Shown here: piece after piece, positions 1 through 5,784 of the stretch
Layout: each line of letters begins with the position of its first letter
Numbering within the stretch: position 1 is the first letter of the stretch
Source: Fidelibacterota bacterium
GTDB lineage: Bacteria > Fidelibacterota > JAANXI01
Direction: 5' to 3'
DNA: 8,561 nt
Assembly: GCA_018263365.1 (NCBI GenBank)
Contig: JAANXI010000148.1
Location: 1,302 to 9,862, forward strand
Notes under the pieces: model-generated
The model's input: only the letters and a program-made list of their open reading frames with translations
The model's database searches: none
Told to the model about the DNA's origin: nothing
Position numbers and translations under genes: made by a program

Positions 1-547
1 TTACTCAGCAGTTTTTCCTCTCTGGGATTGGAAAAAAACGAACCTTCGAGCAGCACACCCGGCACCTCCAGCCGCCGTAATACTCCAAATCCGGCGGGAT
101 ACATCAGATAATCGGAGAGGGCGGCGACGGCAGCGCCATCGGGAGACGGGCATATTCGGTGAGCGCATTCAGGAGGTGGCGGGCGATGTCAAGGTTCACC
201 GGACGGTAATCCGCATCGCTGTGATACCAGACGGATGGATAGTTGACCTCCGAACGGCTATGTGCATTGTGATGGATCGAGATAAACACATCCACCTGCT
301 CCCGGTTGGCGATGGCGGCGCGCACACCGGTCGGGCCGCGCTTGTAACCTTCGAGATGGGCTTGTCCACCGTGCCCCGGGTCAAGGCAGAAAGTTAATCC
401 CTCAAGATATTTTACATAGGGAGGTTACTCATAACTGGGTTTCTGGATGGTGTGCCAATCATTGGGACCGCGCTGGGTTCCATAAAAACTACAGTTCATC
501 CTCAGTAAGAAAAACAGGGCTGGCGTCAATTTCAACAAGGTGCGCAT
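1..547 (-). pseudogene. Decayed N-acetylmuramoyl-L-alanine amidase (Amidase_3), partial at the left edge
   Basis: The family cleaves the amide bond between N-acetylmuramic acid and the stem peptide of peptidoglycan, in the periplasm, using zinc. Translation from the ATG at 547 gives a Sec-type signal (MRTLLKLTPALFFLL), then ...WHTIQKPSYE and an in-frame TAA at 427-425 (codon 41). The same frame resumes at once with PPYVKYLEGLTFCLDPGHGG, the first zinc-ligand motif. Next come GPTGV, RAAIANRE and VDVFISIHHNA, the second His motif. Only 33 residues separate the two His, roughly half the spacing I know for this family, so about 35-50 codons, with the Glu zinc ligand, seem lost near 320-325. The frame breaks at the CCC run at 143-141. 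One added base restores AALSDYLMYPAGFGVLRRLE and GVLLEGSFFSNPREEKLLS, which carries the catalytic-Glu region and runs off the edge. Three independent lesions argue for a pseudogene. Assembly error could explain one of them but hardly all. Family assignment is firm. Confidence 0.85.
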
Positions 548-556
548 ATGTACTGT

Positions 557-560
557 CTCC
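557..560 (-). promoter_or_regulatory. Ribosome binding site of the decayed amidase
   Basis: GGAG lies 9 nt upstream of the ATG at 547 on the minus strand. It fixes the original start and shows that translation initiation survived although the reading frame is broken. Confidence 0.55.
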
Positions 561-642
561 AGGTTTGAATCAATGATAAATTGACAGTCTGCTGAATTTA
601 CTTTTTTGGGAATCAGACGGAAAGGGAATTTCTTTGATTCAC

Positions 643-673
643 CGTCATTGACCTCTGGAGAGGGTCAATGACG
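643..673. repeat. Inverted repeat, 11-bp perfect arms
   Basis: CGTCATTGACC (643-653) and GGTCAATGACG (663-673) flank a 9-nt loop. It lies about 95 nt upstream of the amidase start. There is no T-run on either side, so it does not look like an intrinsic terminator. It is more likely part of a dispersed intergenic element or an operator-like palindrome. Confidence 0.7.
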
Positions 674-683
674 AAAGGTGTTG

Positions 684-715
684 CCGCGGATGGTCGCTGG
701 CAGCGCCATTCGCGG
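684..715. repeat. Near-perfect hairpin, 10-bp outer and 5-bp inner stem
   Basis: CCGCGGATGG (684-693) pairs with CCATTCGCGG (706-715) with one mismatch. Inside them CGCTG (695-699) pairs with CAGCG (701-705) around a single G. The right half, (G/A)CAGCGCCATT, recurs at 8550-8559 beside a matching GATGGC arm, so this is probably one copy of a dispersed palindromic element. Confidence 0.65.
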
Positions 716-738
716 TGAGAGGGCGCCCCACCGGAGAG

Positions 739-765
739 TCCTCCAGGAGGAGTCCCTGATGGGAC
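739..765. repeat. Two abutting short hairpins
   Basis: TCCTCC (739-744) and GGAGGA (746-751) pair around a single A. They are followed directly by GTCCC-tgat-GGGAC (752-765). The second hairpin has a close relative at 802-815. Confidence 0.55.
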
Positions 766-801
766 GTTGCACTCCATCTCCGGCTATTCGAATTGCTGTC
801 C

Positions 802-815
802 GTCCCTGGCGGGAC
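802..815. repeat. GTCCC-tggc-GGGAC hairpin
   Basis: Same 5-bp arms and 4-nt loop as the hairpin at 752-765, with the loop changed from tgat to tggc. Identical arms with variable loops 50 bp apart suggest repeated insertion or duplication of a small hairpin element. Confidence 0.5.
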
Positions 816-821
816 TGATAA

Positions 822-927
822 AACCCAACTCCATCCCTGTCCCTTCCTCTTCACAAGAGGAAGGGAACTGGTCTCCTCAACGATTTCCCCTCTCTTGAAA
901 GAGAGGGGCTCAGGGGTGAGTTGGGTT
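822..927. repeat. Nested inverted-repeat unit with 10-bp ends and two inner hairpins
   Basis: The ends AACCCAACTC (822-831) and GAGTTGGGTT (918-927) are perfectly complementary. Within them lie two perfect hairpins: CCCTTCCTCTT/AAGAGGAAGGG (841-851/855-865, 3-nt loop) and CCCCTCTCTT/AAGAGAGGGG (887-896/899-908, 2-nt centre). The whole can fold into one multibranched structure. The layout resembles a small non-coding MITE-like or REP-like element. A second unit with the same architecture is at 1316-1436. Confidence 0.7.
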
Positions 928-1064
928 GTACAATTTCGGCCAACCGGCAATACTCCACAATCTTTCCTACCGAACCGCCCCCGCCCTCAATATCGAATTA
1001 AGGATTAGCGCTGGCATCAGAGTGTGCCGGATGGAGTCGAGAAATCTCGGTTGATAGGACTAGT

Positions 1065-1098
1065 GAACCCTGTCAGGGGTCGACACCGAACAGGGTTC
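1065..1098. repeat. Inverted repeat GAACCCTGT / ACAGGGTTC
   Basis: Perfect 9-bp arms at 1065-1073 and 1090-1098 are separated by 16 nt. The left arm can also pair locally with the adjacent caggggt, giving a competing fold. On the plus strand it is followed by tttg only, a weak terminator at best. No flanking gene needs a terminator here. Confidence 0.6.
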
Positions 1099-1182
1099 TT
1101 TGATTACCGGGAATCGATTCGAATCCCCACCGGTTGGGGATAGAACGTAACTTGAGTAGTCTGGCAAAGGCCGGATTGCCAA

Positions 1183-1211
1183 CCCGACAAGGAATGCAAG
1201 GGATTGTCGGG
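1183..1211. repeat. Inverted repeat CCCGACAA / TTGTCGGG
   Basis: Perfect 8-bp arms at 1183-1190 and 1204-1211 with a 13-nt loop. No T-tract follows on either strand. It belongs to the palindrome-rich intergenic patchwork. Confidence 0.55.
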
Positions 1212-1315
1212 CGATGCGGCGAATTTTACCAGGCGTGTAACACATTTCACATCCATCGACGCAGGGCGCGATCAACGGCAGAAGGCCTATTGTAAAATTG
1301 AAAATCCCAAAAATG

Positions 1316-1436
1316 ACCTCACCCCACACCCCTCTCCTACAACTATGGGGGGCTTAAAAAACCTCAGGATTTATTCATTTGGGATATGAAAACGCGCCTC
1401 CCTCTCCTTGGGAAGGAGAGGGAACGAGGGTGAGGT
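1316..1436. repeat. Second nested inverted-repeat unit, CTCACCC...GGGTGAG type
   Basis: The outer arms ACCTCACCC (1316-1324) and GGGTGAGGT (1428-1436) are perfectly complementary. Near the right end is a perfect hairpin, TCCCTCTCCTT/AAGGAGAGGGA (1399-1409/1413-1423, 3-nt loop). A further C/T-rich word, CCCCTCTCCT, lies near 1328-1338. It shares layout and base bias with the unit at 822-927. The pattern resembles C/T-rich to A/G-rich hairpin elements seen between genes in many bacterial genomes. Confidence 0.65.
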
Positions 1437-1469
1437 GCAGGAATGCCAGAAACGAGATAGTTAACAATA

Positions 1470-1511
1470 ACAAAAGATGCCATCCCGTCCGGACGGGATG
1501 GCATCTTTTGT
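1470..1511 (-). terminator. Perfect 42-bp palindrome, likely bidirectional terminator
   Basis: Positions 1470-1490 and 1491-1511 are exact reverse complements with no spacer. The centre is CCCGTCCGGACGGG and the arms end in AAAAGATG.../...CATCTTTT. Read from the minus strand, a GC-rich stem ends in TTTTGTTATTGTT, as expected for an intrinsic terminator about 60-100 nt after the stop at 1572. The symmetric A/T ends would let it act in both directions. Confidence 0.65.
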
Positions 1512-1523
1512 GCGTAAAACCCT

Positions 1524-1556
1524 CCGCTTCAACCCGCTGCGCAGCGCTTGAAGCGG
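1524..1556 (-). terminator. First of two tandem hairpins after the dehydrogenase gene
   Basis: CCGCTTCAA (1524-1532) and TTGAAGCGG (1548-1556) pair perfectly. The inner palindrome CGCTGCGCAGCG (1535-1546) extends the stem past a small bulge. It begins 15 nt beyond the stop codon at 1572. On the minus strand it is followed by AGGGTTTTAC, a short T-run, so it is a weaker intrinsic terminator or a 3'-end stabilising stem ahead of the palindrome at 1470-1511. Confidence 0.55.
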
Positions 1557-1571
1557 TCATTCGGAACCCTA

Positions 1572-2651
1572 CTATTCTTTTTTCTCTTTGGAATACAAGT
1601 TCTCGATAGCCTGGCAGGTATAATCACCGACCTCTTCAGTGCCAAGGCTGCCGTCTAGGTCCCTGGTGACGAGGCGATGGGTCAGACAGTGTTTGACGGC
1701 ATCTTCTACGAGCCTGCCAAGATTTGGCTTTTTAAAATACTCCATAATCAGCTGTACCGATAGGATCGCGCCAAATGGATTGGCGACATGTTTCCCCGCC
1801 AGTTTCGGCGCGGAGCCGTGGATCGGCTTGAAGACTCCGAATTTTCCTGGATGGTAATTTCCGGAGGATGCTAACCCCAGTCCACCCTGGAGCGCTGCGC
1901 CGATCTCTGAAAGGATATCGCCAAAAAGATTTGTCGTCACGATGACTTCAAATTGTTCCGGTTCCCGAACTAATTCGTGTGCTAAATTGTCTATATAATA
2001 GTGAGTTGCGGCAGTCTCCTCAAATTCTTCTTTAATTTCGTTAAAAACGCGGAGCCACAACCCGTCGGTAAAGCGGAGGACGTTGCTCTTGTCGGCCATC
2101 ACCACCTTTTTTTCTCCTTGCTTCCTGGCGTATTCGAAGGCGTACCGGATAATTCGCTCCACACCTTTGCGGGTATAGAGCATCTCCTGGACGGCAATTT
2201 CATTGGCGGTATGCTCGTACGTCGCGCCGCCAGCAGCAATGAACGCCCCTTCGGTCGATTCGCGGAAAAGATGGATATCTACTTTGTCCGGGTTGCTGTG
2301 CATCAACGGGAAGAGATCCGGATGCAGAACTTTGATCCAGCGGTGGTTTACATACAGATCTAACTTGTTCCGCAATTTCAGGATAATCTCGCGGGCGTGG
2401 GCCATGTTCGGGATGCGCGGATCGCCGAGCGGCCCCAGGAGAAGGACATCATAGTTTTTTTGGAGCTCTTGAATGAACTCATCCGGGAGACCGATGCCTG
2501 TCTCAAGGTAATGGTCTGCGCCGTATTCGAAGGTTGTGACAGTCAAATCGGCTAGTTCAAGCTCATTGAAGGTGCGAATGACTTTAACGGCTTCGTGAAT
2601 GACTTCTTTGCCTACTCCGTCCCCAGGGATAACAGCGATGTTCTTTTTCAT
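1572..2651 (-). CDS. Isocitrate/isopropylmalate dehydrogenase family protein (beta-decarboxylating)
   Basis: The family is cytoplasmic and oxidises then decarboxylates a (2R,3S)-hydroxyacid such as 3-isopropylmalate, isocitrate, homoisocitrate or tartrate. At 359 aa it has the usual length and is complete. Visible are the N-terminal IPGDGVGKEV (8-17), substrate Arg94, Arg104 and Arg130 (FRESTEG), the catalytic-Lys segment ADKSNVLR (Lys188), the metal-binding YIDN (Asp221) and NLFGDILSE (Asp245, Glu249), the cofactor loop HGSAPKLAGKHVANP (279-292) and DLDGSLGTEE near the C-terminus. Oddities: Phe137 stands where the family has the catalytic Tyr (RELTGGIY or RENTEGEY). Lys283 occupies the position that is Asp in NAD-dependent LeuB and Lys in E. 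coli NADP-isocitrate dehydrogenase. HRWIKVLHP replaces the RP motif after Arg104. I therefore do not call it leuB, although annotation pipelines may. No other leucine genes are nearby. A GGAAG ribosome site (2658-2662) precedes the ATG by 6 nt, 50 nt after the GWxTD gene. Confidence 0.88.
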   Translation of the reverse strand: MKKNIAVIPGDGVGKEVIHEAVKVIRTFNELELADLTVTTFEYGADHYLETGIGLPDEFIQELQKNYDVLLLGPLGDPRIPNMAHAREIILKLRNKLDLYVNHRWIKVLHPDLFPLMHSNPDKVDIHLFRESTEGAFIAAGGATYEHTANEIAVQEMLYTRKGVERIIRYAFEYARKQGEKKVVMADKSNVLRFTDGLWLRVFNEIKEEFEETAATHYYIDNLAHELVREPEQFEVIVTTNLFGDILSEIGAALQGGLGLASSGNYHPGKFGVFKPIHGSAPKLAGKHVANPFGAILSVQLIMEYFKKPNLGRLVEDAVKHCLTHRLVTRDLDGSLGTEEVGDYTCQAIENLYSKEKKE

Positions 2652-2701
2652 GTTACGCTTCCATGCGCCTTATGGAAAGGGTTGTGATAAAAGCGCTGAC
2701 C

Positions 2702-3976
2702 TTAAAACGTAGAGTTGTAGGTATCGTAGAGTGGAGTGACCAGCCGGTAATCGCCAAAACCGGAGTCATCCACGAATACAAACTGTCTGTTTATCTCAAA
2801 ATAATACCAGATTTCGTACGGCTTGCTGCCCAAATCGAACGGGTGCCGTTCGATATCATTCGGTGCGCCGAACAGAACATACACCATCCCCATATCCATT
2901 CGCCATCCTTCCTTGATGGACGATCCGAACTGCTGCGATGCATAGTTGACGCGCCGGAAATACTCGTTCATTAACTCATTGGTTTCCGTTTTCGGGGACG
3001 GATCCCGTTTTTTCCAGTAGGCGGTGAACATCTGCTTCTTCTCTTCCGCCTCCGCTTCCTTCATCTCATTCACCTTACTGGAAGGCAGGATGTAAATCAT
3101 CTGCTCGATGGCCTTATCAAGGTTGGCAATGTAATTGGATAAGCCCACCCAGGCGACTCTGAAATCCTTGCGCCGAACGGCCTGATCCTGTCCCTGTGTG
3201 ATTTTCACCTTGTAGATGTACCGGTTATAGTTCAGGCCCTGCGTATCCATCCTGATATAAGTTCTGGTGGGTTTCGGGCCAAGCTGAATTGAGTCCTGTT
3301 CTGATTTTACCACCTCATTATCGGTCGTCAAAACGGACGCCTCCACCACGGCCGGACCCTTGGGGCCGCGGGCGGCAAAATACAGGTAAAACTCATTCCT
3401 TTTATCATTGAGTTTGTTCATCACGTTCGCTGTAAAACCCTGTATAGTATCCGCCGACTGGGAGACCTCGTCAATAATCAACAGATCCGATATCTGAATG
3501 GTATTTTCGGTGAATTTCTCTAACTCAACGGTATGTTTCCGGTAGGTGGTTTTCCGGGTGTCCAGATCCATCAGGCCGACGCTGAGTTTATACAGCGAAT
3601 TGTGCAGGCGAAACCTGTATTTGGGAGTCTCGTACACATCCATGGCATTGGTTTCTTCGAACGTACTGACCTCCACCGTATGCCGGTCGATTTTGCCGTC
3701 CGCCTGGATGCCTTCTTTGTCAAACAGTACCAGCGAGACTTCGTATTTCGCGCGGTACACGGAATCGTATTTGACGAATTGCAGGTTATCATACGGGATT
3801 TTCAGATAGACCGTCACATCGCTGGAATCGGGATGTTTGGTGGGAAACCGCACCACTTCCGTATTATAAAACGGCGTTCCCCGCTTCTGCATTCGGGGTG
3901 TCAATTGGCCTTTCGCCAGGTCAGCGGCGCCAAGTACAACGGCAATTATTAATAACTGGGATATATATCGTTTCAT
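2702..3976 (-). CDS. Exported GWxTD domain-containing protein
   Basis: This 424-aa protein starts with a Sec signal (KR, then LLIIAVVLGAADLAKG, predicted cleavage before Gln24) and has no lipobox Cys, so it should be a soluble periplasmic or secreted protein. Residues about 35-275 look like beta-rich Ig-like material. Residues about 284-424 match the GWxTD domain as I know it: a helical, charged stretch, FTAYWKKRDPSPKTETNE (317-334), EYFRRVNYASQQF (338-350), then EGWRMDMGMVYVLFGAPNDI (356-375) and EIWYYFEINRQFVFVD (388-403). The signature reads GWRMD (357-361), with Met in place of Thr. The domain's function is unknown; it occurs in exported proteins of FCB bacteria, acidobacteria and related phyla. 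The start ATG lies 2 nt after the propeller stop, with no strong ribosome site (only GTGAGA nearby), suggesting translational coupling and joint function with that protein. Confidence 0.85.
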   Translation of the reverse strand: MKRYISQLLIIAVVLGAADLAKGQLTPRMQKRGTPFYNTEVVRFPTKHPDSSDVTVYLKIPYDNLQFVKYDSVYRAKYEVSLVLFDKEGIQADGKIDRHTVEVSTFEETNAMDVYETPKYRFRLHNSLYKLSVGLMDLDTRKTTYRKHTVELEKFTENTIQISDLLIIDEVSQSADTIQGFTANVMNKLNDKRNEFYLYFAARGPKGPAVVEASVLTTDNEVVKSEQDSIQLGPKPTRTYIRMDTQGLNYNRYIYKVKITQGQDQAVRRKDFRVAWVGLSNYIANLDKAIEQMIYILPSSKVNEMKEAEAEEKKQMFTAYWKKRDPSPKTETNELMNEYFRRVNYASQQFGSSIKEGWRMDMGMVYVLFGAPNDIERHPFDLGSKPYEIWYYFEINRQFVFVDDSGFGDYRLVTPLYDTYNSTF

Positions 3977-3978
3977 TG

Positions 3979-5658
3979 TTATCTCACGCGAAGTTTAGTT
4001 GGCCGAAACCGTGTGACACCTTGTCGGGTAGCAAACCAAATATAATCCGAATTGGGGACAATATCATAGACAAGATTTGATGCCAGGCCATCCTCTCTGG
4101 TAAAGAACTCCCACTCCCGCGTGGACGGGTTATATTGCCCAACGCCGTCATCAAACCCGACCCAGAGGCCATACGCACCGAATTCAACTTTCCGGGGAAT
4201 AGAGCGCGCATACAGGCCCACTTTCGGCAATTCGCGTACGGTCTGTTTCCGCAAATTCTGCTCAAAAATACCAAAATCGTTGGCATAATAGACGGCCTGG
4301 TCGTTGCCTGTCAGCGTGTAAATGCGCAACTCCCGGAATTCTTCCGGCGGCGCCGACTTCCCCTCATCATCGTAAAAGGTTAATTCCATAGTTGGTATAT
4401 CCAACTGTAACAGACCATAATCTGTTCCGGCAAAGATTTTGTCACCGACCCGGGCCAGGGCGTACACTCCAATCACCCGTTCTTCGAGGATTTCAAAATG
4501 CTTGCTCACCGTGCCCCTCGGATTACTCAACCGGTACAACCCTGATCGCGCAGCTACCCAGACGAGGGAATCCTGCACCAGCACATCGTAAATCTGATGG
4601 GATGATACCGCAGAACTTTTAATATTTTCCCAGCGATTATTTTCCGTGCTGTAATGCAGCAATCCCCGCTCCGTGCCGAACCAGACGCCAAGGCTGTCGC
4701 CATCGATGTTATATATGGTAGCGTTGTCGATGCTGTATTCATCCCTCTGGCGAAAATGCGTCCATCGATTATTATCCGCTAACTCCCAGTAAGATATCCC
4801 CGGCACGCCCTGAATAGACGATGGGCCCTTGAACTGTGATTGCGCGCTGCCGATCCAAAACCGGTCGGCATCTTTGAAAATAGCGCCTACCTCGGTGCCC
4901 AGCGGACCAAAACGATACACCCGCCCCGTTTCCGTGACGGCGTCCGCCTTAATAAATCCTGCGCCCCAGGTACCAATCCAGATTTGCTTCTGCGTATCCG
5001 TATATTGGACGGTGAACCGGTACTCGCGAAAATATTCGTCCTGCAACGTGTTGTTATTTCGATTAATAATCCACTGTCCATCCAGAAAATACTGTGGGAT
5101 ATTCCCCGGAATTTTCTGCTCCGGATTTGCTTTGGTTACATTATCCGGTATGGAATTCACCGGATCGACGTAATGCGTAAATTTATTCACCCGAAACGGA
5201 TTCCGTCCGTTATTTGTGATATACAGGGAGTTTCCGCTATCTCTGATCCGGAGCCTGCGATTCGCGGTTTGCAGGTACTGTTCGGCGTCAGAAATATTTT
5301 CCCAACGATCGGTCACCGTTGAAATGACATCGATACCGCCGCGGGTTAACACCCACAGTTCGGAGGCGGATTCGTTCCAGTACAAGTTCAGCACATACCC
5401 GTTCGACAAGCCGCTGCTCACCGTATACGGATATTCCCATTCCTGTGAGAGCTGATTGAAACGGAGCACTCCGTTGGTCGTTCCCACATAGACGAACCGA
5501 TTCCCTTCCGTAAAACTGGTCACATAATGGAAATTGGCAATCGTCACCCAATCGCCGGGCTCATAGCGCGTTTGCCGACCGGTCTGCGCTTCTATGGTGG
5601 ATGCGAGAAAAAATACAACCCCGGACAGGATAAATATTCGTTTAATGGCTGTTTTCAT
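3979..5658 (-). CDS. Exported beta-propeller protein with two-component-regulator-type repeats
   Basis: The 559-aa protein has a Sec signal (MKTAIKRIFILSGVVFFLASTIEA, cleavage before Gln25) and then propeller blades only. About ten blade cores are visible: VYVGTTNGVLRF (57), LWVLTRGGIDVI (101), IWIGTWGAGFI (226), FWIGSA (267), VWFGTERGLLHY (325), VWVAARSGLYRL (367), IFAGTDYGLLQL (408), VYYANDFGIF (456), LWVGFDDGVGQY (498) and IWFATRQGVTRF (540). They resemble the sensor propellers of hybrid two-component regulators, but no transmembrane, kinase or DNA-binding part follows. The protein ends at the last blade, so it may sense or scaffold something in the periplasm. I chose the ATG at 5658; a TTG two codons upstream (5664) is open but less likely. 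There is no clear Shine-Dalgarno sequence. The gene starts 126 nt after the heptose kinase stop and is tightly coupled to the GWxTD gene. Ligand and role are unknown. Confidence 0.85.
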   Translation of the reverse strand: MKTAIKRIFILSGVVFFLASTIEAQTGRQTRYEPGDWVTIANFHYVTSFTEGNRFVYVGTTNGVLRFNQLSQEWEYPYTVSSGLSNGYVLNLYWNESASELWVLTRGGIDVISTVTDRWENISDAEQYLQTANRRLRIRDSGNSLYITNNGRNPFRVNKFTHYVDPVNSIPDNVTKANPEQKIPGNIPQYFLDGQWIINRNNNTLQDEYFREYRFTVQYTDTQKQIWIGTWGAGFIKADAVTETGRVYRFGPLGTEVGAIFKDADRFWIGSAQSQFKGPSSIQGVPGISYWELADNNRWTHFRQRDEYSIDNATIYNIDGDSLGVWFGTERGLLHYSTENNRWENIKSSAVSSHQIYDVLVQDSLVWVAARSGLYRLSNPRGTVSKHFEILEERVIGVYALARVGDKIFAGTDYGLLQLDIPTMELTFYDDEGKSAPPEEFRELRIYTLTGNDQAVYYANDFGIFEQNLRKQTVRELPKVGLYARSIPRKVEFGAYGLWVGFDDGVGQYNPSTREWEFFTREDGLASNLVYDIVPNSDYIWFATRQGVTRFRPTKLRVR

Positions 5659-5784
5659 GAACAATCAGAGTTAGGTAAATGCAACAAGTAATTGAAAATA
5701 GTATCCAACACCTGAAGTACAAAGCGGAAAGTAAAAAGTTCCGGCGCCGGAGTGAATATGGAGGGGATAAAGAATACTGAGAGC
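5659..5784 (-). other. Leader between the heptose kinase and propeller genes
   Basis: This is the longest internal gap in the gene train, long enough for its own promoter or attenuator. It is A/T-rich on both sides of a central palindrome (5740-5751). A TACTAT hexamer near 5700 on the minus strand is a possible -10 box, but no matching -35 box is clear, so I do not call a promoter. Confidence 0.35.
5740..5751 (-). terminator. Perfect 12-bp GC palindrome followed by a T-run (possible attenuator)
   Basis: TCCGGCGCCGGA is a perfect palindrome. On the minus strand it is followed within 2 nt by TTTTT. It lies 34 nt after the heptose kinase stop and about 80 nt before the propeller start. With almost no loop the RNA stem would be only 4-5 bp, so it is a weak terminator or attenuator, or a dyad-symmetric protein-binding site. 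Confidence 0.4.

Larger units (their letters stand above)
548..1571. other. About 1 kb gene-free region built from inverted repeats
   Basis: I see no credible gene on either strand. The open frames here read through hairpins and give low-complexity peptides without motifs or good ribosome binding sites. The stretch is a series of perfect or near-perfect inverted repeats, listed separately (643-673, 684-715, 739-765, 802-815, 822-927, 1065-1098, 1183-1211, 1316-1436, 1470-1511, 1524-1556). A further short hairpin, CGAGA-aa-TCTCG, sits at 1038-1049. The part nearest 1572 holds the terminators of the upstream gene train. The part nearest 548 must have held the amidase promoter, but I cannot identify convincing -35 and -10 boxes. 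Confidence 0.7.

Noticed and set aside
129..139. GCAGCGCCAT word shared with the 684-715 and 8536-8561 elements
   Set aside because: It falls in the amidase frame as ordinary coding sequence (DGAAVA) and lacks the pairing left arm, so I treat it as coincidence.
1109..1135. TTCGAATCCCC resembling a tRNA T-arm
   Set aside because: The five bases 5' of the loop do not pair with the CCCC side, and no acceptor, D-arm or anticodon arm can be drawn. It is a chance match within GAATCGATTC-type palindromes.
645..1329. Minus-strand open frames of 101 and 89 residues in the gene-free region
   Set aside because: They translate through the inverted repeats, lack ribosome sites and show no protein-like motif pattern.
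548..1571. CRISPR array
   Set aside because: Repeats here are inverted and of unequal length and spacing; there are no regular direct repeats with unique spacers.
2001..2363. 120-residue open frame on the plus strand
   Set aside because: Antisense to the conserved core of the dehydrogenase.
3533..3952. 139-residue open frame on the plus strand
   Set aside because: Antisense to the GWxTD gene and without motifs.
4840..5322. 160-residue open frame on the plus strand
   Set aside because: Antisense to the propeller gene, with no recognisable family or ribosome site.
5658..5664. TTG start two codons upstream of the propeller ATG
   Set aside because: It adds only two residues before a normal signal peptide and has no better ribosome site than the ATG.
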